A stretch of DNA of 33,980 bases from NCBI GenBank assembly GCA_944350265.1, contig CALVOG010000012.1, positions 1 to 33,980 on the forward strand. The letters are read 5' to 3'. Position numbers and translations under genes: made by a program. Positions 8,539 through 18,322 of this stretch are shown here, piece by piece (within the stretch, counting starts at the first letter, position 1; every line of letters starts with the position of its first letter). This DNA comes from an uncultured Clostridia bacterium. Lineage in GTDB: Bacteria > Bacillota > Clostridia > Christensenellales > UBA1242. The notes under the pieces are model-generated. The model had not been told where the DNA came from. It saw only the letters and a program-made list of their open reading frames with translations, and ran no database searches.

Positions 8539-8738
8539 TGTGATATTTTTTGTAGAACGGCTAATTTATTTATCACTATTTGTGCTTGTGAGATAGTTAG
8601 ACTATTCAACCTCAATTTGCGTTTGTGAAGAAGTTAGATTACGAAACCTTGTGATATTTTTGTGGAACGGCTAAACTATTTATCACTATTTGTGTTTGCG
8701 AGATAGTTAGGTTATTTAACCTTGATGTGCTTTCGCAA
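8539..8738 (+). repeat. tandem duplication reaching into the 3' end of the 2763-aa gene
   Basis: Two copies of about 90 nt lie in tandem (about 8539-8628 and 8650-8738). Each starts TGTGATATTTTT, continues GAACGGCTAA...TATTTATCACTATTTGTG and GAGATAGTTAG, and ends in a TT(C/T)AACCT region. The second copy overlaps the last codons and stop of the minus-strand giant gene. The first looks like a decayed extra copy of that gene's end plus its downstream sequence. Confidence 0.7.
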
Positions 8739-11700
8739 TACGACGATAACTACGATTGCGGCGATTAGCACAAGTATGGCAACCACAATGGAGATTATTG
8801 TTGCGGCGTTGAATGGGTCCTCTTTGATAACTTTGTAACTATAAAGGAGTATTCCACTTGGCGACACAAGTTGCACGAAATATGTGTTTGCGTCGGTTAT
8901 TGATGCGGTTTGAACGCCCGTTGATTCAGCCGTGATATCGTAAGAATCATAGACAATTTTTGCTCCATTTTCTAAGTAGTAAATAATTTGCAGTGTGCTG
9001 TTACCAAACTCGTTATAGACATTCACAGTGTTGAAAGTGAGGGTTATTGTTGACTTTGTTGTTGCGCCTGGAGCAATGTTTGAGAAGATTAAATCTTCCG
9101 TGCCAACCTCAATAATCACGCGATAAGTCCAACTAGATTTGGTGTTTTCGCTTTGGTAGTAGGTTTCGTTGCTGTTAATTGTGATGTCATAAACACCCAC
9201 GCCTGTTTTCTCGTCGATATAGGAGAGTGCAAGTTCCGCAAGATATTCCTTTCCATCAACGAAGATGGTTTTCATATCAAGGGTGTTTAGAAGTGTGCTT
9301 GTGATATCCACGCCGTCACGCTCGACCTTTTCAATGTAGTAATTCGAATACTGGTTGATGATGTAAGAATAGCGGTATTCGTTCGGGTTCAAAATGGTGA
9401 AGGAGTAGGTCAGCGCTTGAATATCTGGCTGTTCTCCGCGCGAGGAGGTTGCCGAAAGGGTAACTTTATAGTAACCTGTTTCGGTGAAGGTGTAACTTCT
9501 CGTGTTACGGTCATATGTTTCGCTGATTTTTTGGGTGTAATCCACGTTATTTCTTGTCACGCTGATTGCCACGCCGTTTAGGTAGAAATCATACACGCTT
9601 CCGTCGATTGTTAAGGTCACATCACCATTGAAGGTGGATTCATTCACAGGTTCGCTTGTCACAACCTCTTCGCTGTTTTGGTCGTAATAGGAAAGGGTGA
9701 ACGGAACATCTTTTAAGAACACAAGTGAGAATTCGCTGGCTTGCGAGGTGGTGTTCTTAGCAAAAGTTTGATTATTGCCCGCTTTGTCGACAAATTTAAT
9801 TTTGTAACTGCCCGAGCGGGTGATGTAGGTGTAGTAATACTCTTCTCCGCCAATCTTCTCGCTAAATAGGGTCGGTTCGATTTTAACGTTGTTCTTGTAA
9901 ATCTCAATGCTTATCGTGTTTTCCTTAATCGCGTAGTATTTCGACCACTCAATTTTCAGCCTATCAAGCGAGGAGGTGCTTGGCACAATGTATTCAAAGT
10001 TAGATTTGGTGATTAAGTTGTCGTTTGTGTCAACATTGCCCGAGGAGTTATAGGAATAGAATCCTTTCACAATGCTGTCAGTCGGTTCAATGAAGGTGAT
10101 GGCAATATACGCATCGAAAGGCGGAATGTTGCTTAGGTCTGGGTTGTTAGCAAGGTTCAATGTGTTAGAAATGTGATAAATGTAGGTTCGCACGTTGTCG
10201 GCGTCAACATAGTGTGAGGAAAGTCCAACCTTATTTTCTTGCGTCCAGGTGATGTATTGCTCGGTGTTTGTGACGATGCGCACGCTGGATTCGCGGTCGA
10301 TGTAGTTGATGTTCACAATGTAGTGGTTCGGGTTTTGGTAGTCGCCATTACGGTTGGTGTAGGTTATGCCAGAACGGCTCACCGTGTGCCACTCGCCATT
10401 TGCGTCCTTTGCCTCAACATAGAACGCGGTTTGTGACGAAGAGGAAAGTGTGAATGTGTAGATTCTTTCTTCTGGCACGGCGTCGAAGATGTATCCGCCA
10501 TTTGAAAGTTGGTTTGTGAAGTTTTCATTGACAATATAGTTTGCATCATACCAAACTTTCAGGCTGTAAGTTACGCTGTCAACATTGTCAGGGCAGGTGA
10601 TGATTGTTCCACTCTCCACCTCTTCATAGTCACCGCCGTTGGTGCTCAAATAGTATTTTATTGGCAAGAAGTTATTGGATGTGTCGCCATAGATGAGGGT
10701 GGTGCGCGAGTAGAAAGTCACCTTTTCACCGCCACTTAAACCTAAAATTGCATCGGTGATGTTTCCACCGTTGGTTGTGAAATAGAATTGATTGTTGTCA
10801 GTTGTCATCGAATTGGCGTTAGGTGTGCCAACTTGGTCATTTAAGATGAAGTAAATCGATTTAATCGGGTTCACCACTTCGCCATCCGTGGCGTTGGTGT
10901 AAGCGTATACATCGTAGATATCAATTCTAAACTTCAAACTGTATTTTTCCTGCTCGCGGATGCTGAAAGTGTTTCGAATTACGGAGCCTGAAATGTTGTT
11001 TTGCCTGAGCGTGATGGACGCTTCATTATCTTCTCCCATTAAATCTTCGAGAATAAGTTCGGTGTAGCCAGTTAAATCTTGGTTATTTGCCTCGTATAGG
11101 CGGATGAGGTATTTCCTTTCGTTGTAGGTGTAAGCAAAATCATCCTCAGTGATGTAGGTTAGGTTGTTGTCGCGCTTATCATAGAACGCGTAAAGGTTGT
11201 TATTGCTGTCCACTTCCTTATAGCCCGTCGTTTCGTTGTAAAGGTGAATTTCGTTATACTCATTGCCATAGTTGTCGAAGAATTGATAGATAATTCTCGT
11301 GTTTTCTTGGATGTTTCGCGTCACCAATTCGAAGATGATGTTGGTTGTTGTGGCGGAAACAGTCACATTTGCGTTCGACAAATATTGGTCGGCATATCCA
11401 AGCGGGTTGGTTGCGTCGTAGTAGACAACTTCTGGGCTGACGCCAACGATTTGCGGGGTGTAAATTTTAATATGGGTGAGATAGGTTTGCGCGATTGTGC
11501 TTTCAAGCGCCTCGTTCGAAGGTTGAGAAATGGAGATATATTCTCTTTCAGCCGATGATGACAGCGTTGCGGTGAGTGAGGTGTTTCGCGTGTTGAAGTA
11601 GAAACTTTCCTGCGTTCCGCGCGTGGAGTCATACACGGTTAGGCTGTCTTTAAGGCGGGTGTCTTTACTGCCGTCGATAAGCGACACGATATCCACCTCT

Positions 11701-14700
11701 TCAAGCGTCAAAATGTTGTTTGATGTGCCTAAGATTTGATATACCTTGCCGTCTACAAGCCAAGGCGAAGAGAGGTAATAATTTGTCACCAATGTTTCGT
11801 CCACATACTTATCAATGCGGAAGAGCGCCCAAACGTTACCAAAGTAGTTAAATGATTTAAGTTGTAATCCTGGTTTTGCGTAAATGCTTAGAAGGGCGTT
11901 GTGTGAAGATGATTTTGCGTAAACATAATCCGCTTTTGAGAAGGTTTTTGTTTCGTTGTTTTCGGTGTATTCGAAGATTGCAAAGTTTTCGTCGCTTGTT
12001 ATGTAGTCAACCACGAAGACGGTGTAAATTGTCAAGTTGCCAGCGAGGTCGCTTTCAACAATTTCATAGTAGGTGTTCGCTTCGAAAGACGCCAGCGTGG
12101 ATATGAGTTTATATTCGTCGTCGCCCTCACGGAAGGTGTCTGGCGTTGCCTCTATAATATTGTTTTTGTATTTATCTTTCACAACTCTATAATAGATATT
12201 TGGGCTCTCCGAGGAAGAGGTTCTTTTAAGTGTGTTAAGGAAGGAGGCTTCAACTGCATAAGCATACGACCCAAACGTGCCAGTGGTTGTTGAGATATTG
12301 TAGGAAGTTTCGTTTTCGTTCTCCACCACTTCGCCAGCATAGTTTTCCTTAATTCTAAAATTTTCATAGCGTAAAAAATCTTTGATGTGGAAATTGTTGA
12401 TAACATTTGTCACGAGATTATCGATATTCGTGCTAGGCGCTTCTCTATCTAGTTGAATGCGCTTGGTCACTGTTTCGTAGTAATCGCTGTGGTTTTCATA
12501 TTGCATTGTTATGTCGATGTAATCGCCGTGGCTTGTCACGCCAAGTTCGGCAAGGTTAAGGTTGCCGTAGTAAGAGTCAAGCGACTGTCCGCTTCTAACG
12601 AAAAGTTCATCAAGCGTCACGGTTTTCTTAGCGATTCTATTGCCAGAAATTGTGAACTTTTCGGTGTCGATACCAGCCGTGTAACTATCGCGCGGGATGT
12701 CCCAGGTGAGCTGGATGTTGTTTTCATTGGTGTGGTAAACCGTCATTCCATTTTCAACGGTGGAGTTAAGCATACGTCCTCGCTGAGTTGTGCGCGCGTC
12801 GAAATCTGGCGCTGTTTTTTCGATTACGAAGGAGAAGGTTGCCACTTGTTGGAAGTCGGTGCCGTAGCCTTGGTAAACTTTCACAACATACTTGCCTTCG
12901 GTTGTCAAATATTCCAACTTGTTGCCCGTTGCGTCATAGAAGTTCACAAATCCATTTTCGCTTTCCGCATTTGTTGGGGTTGGGTCAAGGAAAGTGGTGG
13001 TGGTGCGGTAGAGCGGGGCGCTGGTGCCACCTTGTGGGTCCTTATAAATTTCAGCAAAGATGCGATATTCGTTAATATACACATTTCCGTCGTCGTCCGT
13101 AAGGTAAGAAGCACCGCCATTTTCCAGCGAATTTAGCGAGTAGTAGGCGTTTTTATTTTCGTCGGTGTTATAAACAACCTCGTAGTAATACTCATTCTCA
13201 CTGTCGCCCATCACTTGCTGTCCGTTTTCCATCATCGGGGTGCCGTCAGGGTTAAACAGCCCAACTTGCTTTGGTTTCTTCACGGCATACATTGTGTATT
13301 TATACGTTGGCACGTAAACTTTAACAGGCAATTTGTTGGTGTAAAGAATTGGGTTTTCGTTGCCGTCGTGCAAGGTGAGGCTGTTTTTGTTGCCGTCTGG
13401 GCTATCTGGGAAGGTGATGACAAGGCTGGAGTTGTTGCCACTGTCATACATACTCACATAAATTTCGCCACCAATCAAACTCTCGGAGTGCGATTCGTTG
13501 CCTTCGCCCTTGGTGTCAGGTGTGGAGATAACCTCATTTCGGTCAACGTAAAGCACAAACTTTCGGGTCACATAATCTTGCTTGTCAATTTCAGGGGTGA
13601 CGGTTGTGTTGTAAACCCTTGTTATAACATACATACCTTCGTTTGTTATGTTGTCGCTGTTTTTTGAAAGTTCGCTTATCACGGTTTCGGTGTTTTGACC
13701 GGTTTCGTAGTTATATAACTCAAATGTGGTGGTTTTTTCGTCGCTTAGTTCGCGGTAGTAATGAGTTATGCCGTCAACATCCTTCTCCATATCAACATAC
13801 GCGTAATAGTCAACTGTCACGCGGTCGATTTGCACCGTTGAACTATCCTCTGCAACGGTTGGAATGAAGGAGGCGTAAACAAGCTCGTTGACGTTTATCG
13901 GCGAAAGGTAGGTGGTTAAAACGTTGCCGTTTTCATCCTTACTTTCCACCATTAAGTTGCTGGTGAGGTAAATTGTTTCGTTGTCGTTTTCGTAAAAAAG
14001 CCTAAATTCGCTGGTGTCGTGACTGACGATGATGTTTTGCCTTGCGCTGTAGTAATTTGTGTATTGAATGCGTGCGTCCTCAGCGGAAGAAAGGTCATAA
14101 GTGGTGTTGCTTTCATCTCTAATAAGCACACGGTAGGTGTATTCACTGCTGTCGTCAAGGGTGATTTTGTTTTTCGTCGCCTTTTCGTAGGTGTCACTGC
14201 CAATCGGGGTTTCGTAAACTAAATCGTCAATTCCAAAGGTAAGGTAAGGGCGGTTCGTTTGCCCAGTGAGTGCCGTGCAGTTGATGAATTGAATGTATTT
14301 CTCGGCGTATAGAAGGTTATAGAACGCCTTATATAGTTCAAGCGAGGTTTTGCCGTTATAATCTTTGTATAGAGAATAACTTGCAATGTTGTCCTCGGTG
14401 ACTAAGTCGATATTCGAAGGAAAGTTAATTGCTCCATATGGGTCGCTTATCGAAATCGCCTTATAATCGCCCCAGTAGAGGGTGGACCTTTCTTGGATGT
14501 AATGATAGGATGGAATCAGCGAAAAGGTGGAGTTGGTTTCAAGTGCGAACATCGGCGAGGTGTTGTCGATTATGAAAATTTTAATGGAGTGGTTGCCTGC
14601 TTCGTCGTATACATCGAAAATGTATAAGCCCGCTTCGGTCAGCGCGAATTGACTTGTGGTTGTGGTGGACTGCCCGAGGGTGTTACCAGAATATCTCACC

Positions 14701-17003
14701 CATTTGCGGTCGCCTGTGAGGTCAAGGGCGTTGTTTATTGGCATATATGAAGCGCCCTGGAAGGTTCTCAAAAATATATTAAGAACGTTTGAAATGTTGA
14801 GGTTACTTTGGTAAAATTCGCTGTCAACGATTGGGAAATATTTGTAATACGCAAAGGTTTCAGCGTCGCTATCCTTATCTTCCCACGAAACAACGATGTT
14901 TTGGTTTGTGGAAACGCCCTCCACGTAATCGAGAATATTATAGTTTGTTGTGCCAGATATTAGCGAAACATTTCGCGCGCTTAAGTCCTCAATCGGCATT
15001 TTGTCTATGGTGAAATAGTATTGCTTGATAATTCTTTCGTTGACAATGTCAATGTCGGTGTCGGTGATTTCGTTGGTGTAGTAAAGTCGAATGGTGAAGC
15101 GCGCATTTTCCTTTAAAATGACCGCTGAGGAGTTGTCGTTGAGTTCGTGCATATCAATTCCGCTCCTTCCGCCGTAAGAGTCTAAATATGATTCTGTGAT
15201 GTAGTCAAAAGCGTAGATTTGCACGGTTATATCCTTGTCGTGCACGTTGGTTTCTTTAAGCGAAACGGTGACATTCTTGTTGGTGTAGACGTCGCTATAC
15301 ACCATATTGCCATCCTCGTCGGTGATACTTAAAACAGGCGGGTTGGTGTTGATTTTGAAGTAGAAAATTTGGTAGAAGATGGTGTCAGCGTCGCGCTGAG
15401 CGTTTACTGTGTAGAAATTTTCGAAGGTGTAGGCGAGAATGAGGAGGTAAGTGCCAGCGTCGCTTATCGAACCGCCTCTATATTCTGAGCGATATAACTT
15501 CTGCCCGCCAACTTCCACATAATCACTACCTCCGCCGATGTTGCTCGAAGAATAGAGATAGGACTTTTTGGCGCTATTTGTTGAAATTGTGGCGTTGGAG
15601 TTGAATCGAACAAGCGCTTGGTTGGTGCTTTCTGGCTCAATGCCCTTCACAAAATTAAGCACATTTGATTCCACAAAAGTGATGTTGCCCTTGTCGTCGC
15701 TTGAAGATGCGTTTTGGGCGTAGTTCTCATTCGAGGAGAGGAATTTTGAGGTCAAATCGGCGCTGTGATAGAATTTTCCGTCAAAATTTCCACTTTCGTT
15801 TTCGTAGGTTTTAAATTCCGTGAAAGTTTTGTTGTTGTCATAGTCGATGTGCATAAGTTGGTAGCCATAGACATACACCATCACCTTTTTTGTGGCATTG
15901 GCGAGTGCCGAAAGTTTGTATTTATTATAATTTTCGCCGTTTTTGAATGTTGCCACCGCTTCAAACGACACCGAGTAGTTGCCCACATCGTAAAAATATA
16001 CGGTGGTCTGGTTGCCATTTTTGGTGTAACGAATAATGCTGTCGCCCTCAACCAAGATTCCGTCATTTTCGCCGTTATCGTTTTCGGCGAGGTATGAAAG
16101 CGTTGCTAGGGTGTAGGTTGAGTTCAATTCCTTGGTAATCGCAAGGTCGTATTTTGTGTGGTTGTAAGTTATGGAAGCAATGTTGTTGTCGCTTGCGGAG
16201 TAGTTCGAGTAAAGGTAGTCACCAAAGTTTGGGCTGACAGTGGTTGGAATGGTGGTGGTGCTGTCAAAATTATCGTTCGAAAAAACAGGGCGGTTGTTTA
16301 ATATGTAGGAATTTCCTTTCAGCACGAAGAAGGAGTAGGTCAGCGTTTGGGTGGAATCGGAAAAACGGTCTTCGCTTTGCGTTGTTCCGCCGTCGGTGCA
16401 TTCCCAAAGGTTTACTTCAACTTGCAAGGTGTAAAGCCCTTCAATCAAATTTCCTGTTTCGTCAACAATGTCAAAGGTGTTTTTGACTTCTTCTTCACTA
16501 AGGGTGCTGGTGTCAGCAAAGTTAATCTCAAAACTTTCTGGCACAACATCATTTAGGTTTGCAAATGTCAGCGGAAGCCCAGAGTCGCTTATTGCTTGGG
16601 TGTTAAACTCTTTGCCCGCCAAACTTTGTTCCACGCCGTTGATGTAAAGATTGACCGTGCCACTCACTCGATAAAAGTAAAAATGCGAAAGGTTGTTTTC
16701 GTCTGGGTAAAACACATAGTCATAAATCTCCCCGCCACCCTCATTGACGGAGTTGCCATTCATTTTGAAGTTGATTGTTAAAGAGTTGTTGTTGAAAAGG
16801 AAGATGTCGCTTTCAATCATCTTGGTGACGGTTTCATCTCCATTTGCCGAAACGCCAACATATTCGGGTAAATTATTTTCCACATTTTCAACGATTGTGG
16901 TTTCGGCGCTCGCTCTTTCTTTTTTAGGCATCAAAAGAAAAAGCCCACCAAGAAGAAAGCAAGCGGAGAAAATAACAAGCATAAAAGATTTCAAAGTTTT
17001 CAT
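8712..17003 (-). CDS. Giant secreted, membrane-anchored protein with many Ig-like repeats (2763 aa)
   Basis: The protein begins with a signal peptide (MKTLKSFMLVIFSACFLLGG, then Met/Pro/Lys and likely cleavage at ASA-ETT). It ends with one membrane helix (IISIVVAILVLIAAIVVIVVL) and the basic tail RKHIKVK. In between is a very long, Tyr/Asn/Thr/Ser-rich array of beta domains with Ig-like signatures: DNTSPMF, EKTAPDF, DREAPST, and DEAGNHS, DLAGNLT, DKAGNNQ. There is no LPXTG. GTG at 17009 is in frame, but ATG at 17003 is preferred because AGAGG lies 5 nt upstream of it. Build and anchor are the same as the 1440-residue protein on the opposite side, and the two genes converge. A surface structural or adhesive role is likely; enzymatic motifs were not seen. 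The plus-strand open frames inside it are shadows. Confidence 0.8.
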   Translation of the reverse strand: MKTLKSFMLVIFSACFLLGGLFLLMPKKERASAETTIVENVENNLPEYVGVSANGDETVTKMIESDIFLFNNNSLTINFKMNGNSVNEGGGEIYDYVFYPDENNLSHFYFYRVSGTVNLYINGVEQSLAGKEFNTQAISDSGLPLTFANLNDVVPESFEINFADTSTLSEEEVKNTFDIVDETGNLIEGLYTLQVEVNLWECTDGGTTQSEDRFSDSTQTLTYSFFVLKGNSYILNNRPVFSNDNFDSTTTIPTTVSPNFGDYLYSNYSASDNNIASITYNHTKYDLAITKELNSTYTLATLSYLAENDNGENDGILVEGDSIIRYTKNGNQTTVYFYDVGNYSVSFEAVATFKNGENYNKYKLSALANATKKVMVYVYGYQLMHIDYDNNKTFTEFKTYENESGNFDGKFYHSADLTSKFLSSNENYAQNASSSDDKGNITFVESNVLNFVKGIEPESTNQALVRFNSNATISTNSAKKSYLYSSSNIGGGSDYVEVGGQKLYRSEYRGGSISDAGTYLLILAYTFENFYTVNAQRDADTIFYQIFYFKINTNPPVLSITDEDGNMVYSDVYTNKNVTVSLKETNVHDKDITVQIYAFDYITESYLDSYGGRSGIDMHELNDNSSAVILKENARFTIRLYYTNEITDTDIDIVNERIIKQYYFTIDKMPIEDLSARNVSLISGTTNYNILDYVEGVSTNQNIVVSWEDKDSDAETFAYYKYFPIVDSEFYQSNLNISNVLNIFLRTFQGASYMPINNALDLTGDRKWVRYSGNTLGQSTTTTSQFALTEAGLYIFDVYDEAGNHSIKIFIIDNTSPMFALETNSTFSLIPSYHYIQERSTLYWGDYKAISISDPYGAINFPSNIDLVTEDNIASYSLYKDYNGKTSLELYKAFYNLLYAEKYIQFINCTALTGQTNRPYLTFGIDDLVYETPIGSDTYEKATKNKITLDDSSEYTYRVLIRDESNTTYDLSSAEDARIQYTNYYSARQNIIVSHDTSEFRLFYENDNETIYLTSNLMVESKDENGNVLTTYLSPINVNELVYASFIPTVAEDSSTVQIDRVTVDYYAYVDMEKDVDGITHYYRELSDEKTTTFELYNYETGQNTETVISELSKNSDNITNEGMYVITRVYNTTVTPEIDKQDYVTRKFVLYVDRNEVISTPDTKGEGNESHSESLIGGEIYVSMYDSGNNSSLVITFPDSPDGNKNSLTLHDGNENPILYTNKLPVKVYVPTYKYTMYAVKKPKQVGLFNPDGTPMMENGQQVMGDSENEYYYEVVYNTDENKNAYYSLNSLENGGASYLTDDDGNVYINEYRIFAEIYKDPQGGTSAPLYRTTTTFLDPTPTNAESENGFVNFYDATGNKLEYLTTEGKYVVKVYQGYGTDFQQVATFSFVIEKTAPDFDARTTQRGRMLNSTVENGMTVYHTNENNIQLTWDIPRDSYTAGIDTEKFTISGNRIAKKTVTLDELFVRSGQSLDSYYGNLNLAELGVTSHGDYIDITMQYENHSDYYETVTKRIQLDREAPSTNIDNLVTNVINNFHIKDFLRYENFRIKENYAGEVVENENETSYNISTTTGTFGSYAYAVEASFLNTLKRTSSSESPNIYYRVVKDKYKNNIIEATPDTFREGDDEYKLISTLASFEANTYYEIVESDLAGNLTIYTVFVVDYITSDENFAIFEYTENNETKTFSKADYVYAKSSSHNALLSIYAKPGLQLKSFNYFGNVWALFRIDKYVDETLVTNYYLSSPWLVDGKVYQILGTSNNILTLEEVDIVSLIDGSKDTRLKDSLTVYDSTRGTQESFYFNTRNTSLTATLSSSAEREYISISQPSNEALESTIAQTYLTHIKIYTPQIVGVSPEVVYYDATNPLGYADQYLSNANVTVSATTTNIIFELVTRNIQENTRIIYQFFDNYGNEYNEIHLYNETTGYKEVDSNNNLYAFYDKRDNNLTYITEDDFAYTYNERKYLIRLYEANNQDLTGYTELILEDLMGEDNEASITLRQNNISGSVIRNTFSIREQEKYSLKFRIDIYDVYAYTNATDGEVVNPIKSIYFILNDQVGTPNANSMTTDNNQFYFTTNGGNITDAILGLSGGEKVTFYSRTTLIYGDTSNNFLPIKYYLSTNGGDYEEVESGTIITCPDNVDSVTYSLKVWYDANYIVNENFTNQLSNGGYIFDAVPEERIYTFTLSSSSQTAFYVEAKDANGEWHTVSRSGITYTNRNGDYQNPNHYIVNINYIDRESSVRIVTNTEQYITWTQENKVGLSSHYVDADNVRTYIYHISNTLNLANNPDLSNIPPFDAYIAITFIEPTDSIVKGFYSYNSSGNVDTNDNLITKSNFEYIVPSTSSLDRLKIEWSKYYAIKENTISIEIYKNNVKIEPTLFSEKIGGEEYYYTYITRSGSYKIKFVDKAGNNQTFAKNTTSQASEFSLVFLKDVPFTLSYYDQNSEEVVTSEPVNESTFNGDVTLTIDGSVYDFYLNGVAISVTRNNVDYTQKISETYDRNTRSYTFTETGYYKVTLSATSSRGEQPDIQALTYSFTILNPNEYRYSYIINQYSNYYIEKVERDGVDITSTLLNTLDMKTIFVDGKEYLAELALSYIDEKTGVGVYDITINSNETYYQSENTKSSWTYRVIIEVGTEDLIFSNIAPGATTKSTITLTFNTVNVYNEFGNSTLQIIYYLENGAKIVYDSYDITAESTGVQTASITDANTYFVQLVSPSGILLYSYKVIKEDPFNAATIISIVVAILVLIAAIVVIVVLRKHIKVK

Positions 17004-17009
17004 AAACAC

Positions 17010-17369
17010 CTCTCTTACAAGAAATATTTTAGCACATTCTAAAAATATTTCAAAATAAATAGATAAAATTATTATAAATATATATAAATATTTTATTACA
17101 TAATAAAATCATAATTATAAAAATTATCAACATAAATTAGCAAAATTCTAAAATGAGTAAACATTGAAATTTGAAAACAATATAAGTTAGTAAATTAGTA
17201 TGATATAAATTTTAAAAAATGTTATATAAATTCACCTAATTATTAATTTTTAATCAAATTTTTTTAATTTTTTTATTAAATTTTATGGTATTTTTTTAAT
17301 TTTTTTCGTTTTTATTAATTTTTATATGATTTTTTAATTATTTTTAGTTTTATTTGACATACTAATTTT
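17010..17369. other. extremely AT-rich divergent intergenic region
   Basis: About 360 nt made almost wholly of A and T, with long T-rich runs on the plus strand. It separates the divergent 2763-residue surface gene and the small membrane-protein gene, so it must hold both promoters. I see TTGACA at 17354-17359, but no -10 at proper spacing upstream of the next gene, and no confident minus-strand promoter. There is no gene in it. Confidence 0.6.
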
Positions 17370-17954
17370 ATGGTTAAGTTTTTAAAAAATCTCTTGCTTT
17401 ATATCAGTGCTTTTGTGCCAATGTATTTTTTGGTACTATTGAAACTTGTTGTGGAAATCATAAACGGCAACCTTTCCTTCAACGCGCTTAACACCATAAA
17501 TTTTGTGCTTTTAATTGTGCTTATCTTATGCGGAATTTTTGGGCTAATATTAAACATCACTTTAAGTGGAGAGAAGGCAAAAGAAATTTTTGTGCTTAAA
17601 AAAGAGAACATCACCGACAAGCATTTTTTGGGTTACTTTTCACTCTTTGTCTTTTTTGCCATACCGCTCGAATTTGAAAAAGTCAGCGTTTTTTGTGTGA
17701 TATATGCGATTTTGATTTTCATAGGTGTTGTCTACATCAACAATTCGCTTTACTACATCAATCCGCTTCTAAACATTTTGGGTTACAAATTTTTTGATAT
17801 CACGTATAGAGATGAAACGGGCGAAATTGGCACGGCAAAAATTTTTTCTAGGAGCGATATAAGGGAAAATAAATCTTATATGGCAAGGATAAAAAATATC
17901 CACTTCACTTTCATAGAGAGTGACAAAAACCACCTAAATTTTCCAAAAGAATGA
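17370..17954 (+). CDS. Four-helix integral membrane protein, possibly KwaA-like
   Basis: A 194-residue protein with about four hydrophobic segments (near residues 7-28, 43-66, 88-103 and 110-130), then a conserved-looking stretch YYINPLLNILGYKFFDITY and a hydrophilic C-terminal domain. Size, four-helix layout and the INPLLNxxGY region recall the KwaA membrane subunit of the Kiwa anti-phage system. This is from memory of the family, not an alignment. No KwaB-like (DUF4868) partner follows: the next 368 nt hold no gene. The ATG has no Shine-Dalgarno and lies just after an AT-rich tract, so the start could be wrong or the mRNA may be leaderless. It could equally be an unrelated small membrane protein. 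Confidence 0.55.
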   Translation: MVKFLKNLLLYISAFVPMYFLVLLKLVVEIINGNLSFNALNTINFVLLIVLILCGIFGLILNITLSGEKAKEIFVLKKENITDKHFLGYFSLFVFFAIPLEFEKVSVFCVIYAILIFIGVVYINNSLYYINPLLNILGYKFFDITYRDETGEIGTAKIFSRSDIRENKSYMARIKNIHFTFIESDKNHLNFPKE

Positions 17955-18073
17955 TTGTGTAAATGCGGGGATAAAATTTTTAATGGAGGATAAGAATGTT
18001 GCCCATTCTAAGCAAGGCAAAGGATGGTCGTGGCGCTCGCTCTGTATGCCTAATAAGTCCTTGCTTAAAAACT

Positions 18074-18166
18074 CTAAAACCACAAAAAAATCTTTGATAA
18101 CAAAAAGTGTTGTGAGAGTGATGTTTGCGCTGAAAACCACCACGAAAAATCTTTGATAATAAAAAG
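18074..18166 (+). repeat. imperfect direct repeat in a gene-free stretch
   Basis: AAAACCAC...AAATCTTTGATAA...AAAAAG occurs at 18074-18107 and again at 18131-18166. The whole stretch 17955-18322 contains only tiny frames without convincing ribosome sites and looks like decayed sequence. Confidence 0.55.
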
Positions 18167-18229
18167 CGGATTGTTCTCTTTATCGGTGTCATATAAAAAA
18201 CATCTTTATGATTTCGAGTAAAAAGTGCA

Positions 18230-18266
18230 AAAAAAATCGATTTTTTTAAGAAAAAATGCATTTTTT
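18230..18266. terminator. A/T palindromes before the DUF1385-PrmC gene
   Basis: AAAAAAATCGATTTTTTT (18230-18247) and AAAAAATGCATTTTTT (18251-18266) are perfect palindromes rich in T on both strands. They could act as weak bidirectional terminators isolating the next gene. Confidence 0.3.
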
Positions 18267-18322
18267 TACGTATTTTTTATCTTTTTTCTTTTAATTAAAA
18301 AAATTAGGCTAATAATTTTATT

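Noticed and set aside
12453..13136. Long plus-strand open frame (227 codons) inside the 2763-residue gene
   Set aside because: It is antisense to strongly patterned coding sequence, has no ribosome site, and its translation is low-complexity Val/His/Cys text typical of a shadow frame. Other frames on this strand between 10239 and 16781 are the same.
17983..18156. Small frame of 57 codons after the four-helix membrane protein
   Set aside because: It has no proper ribosome site, spans an imperfect direct repeat, and its text is basic low-complexity; it could not be supported as the missing KwaB or any other gene.
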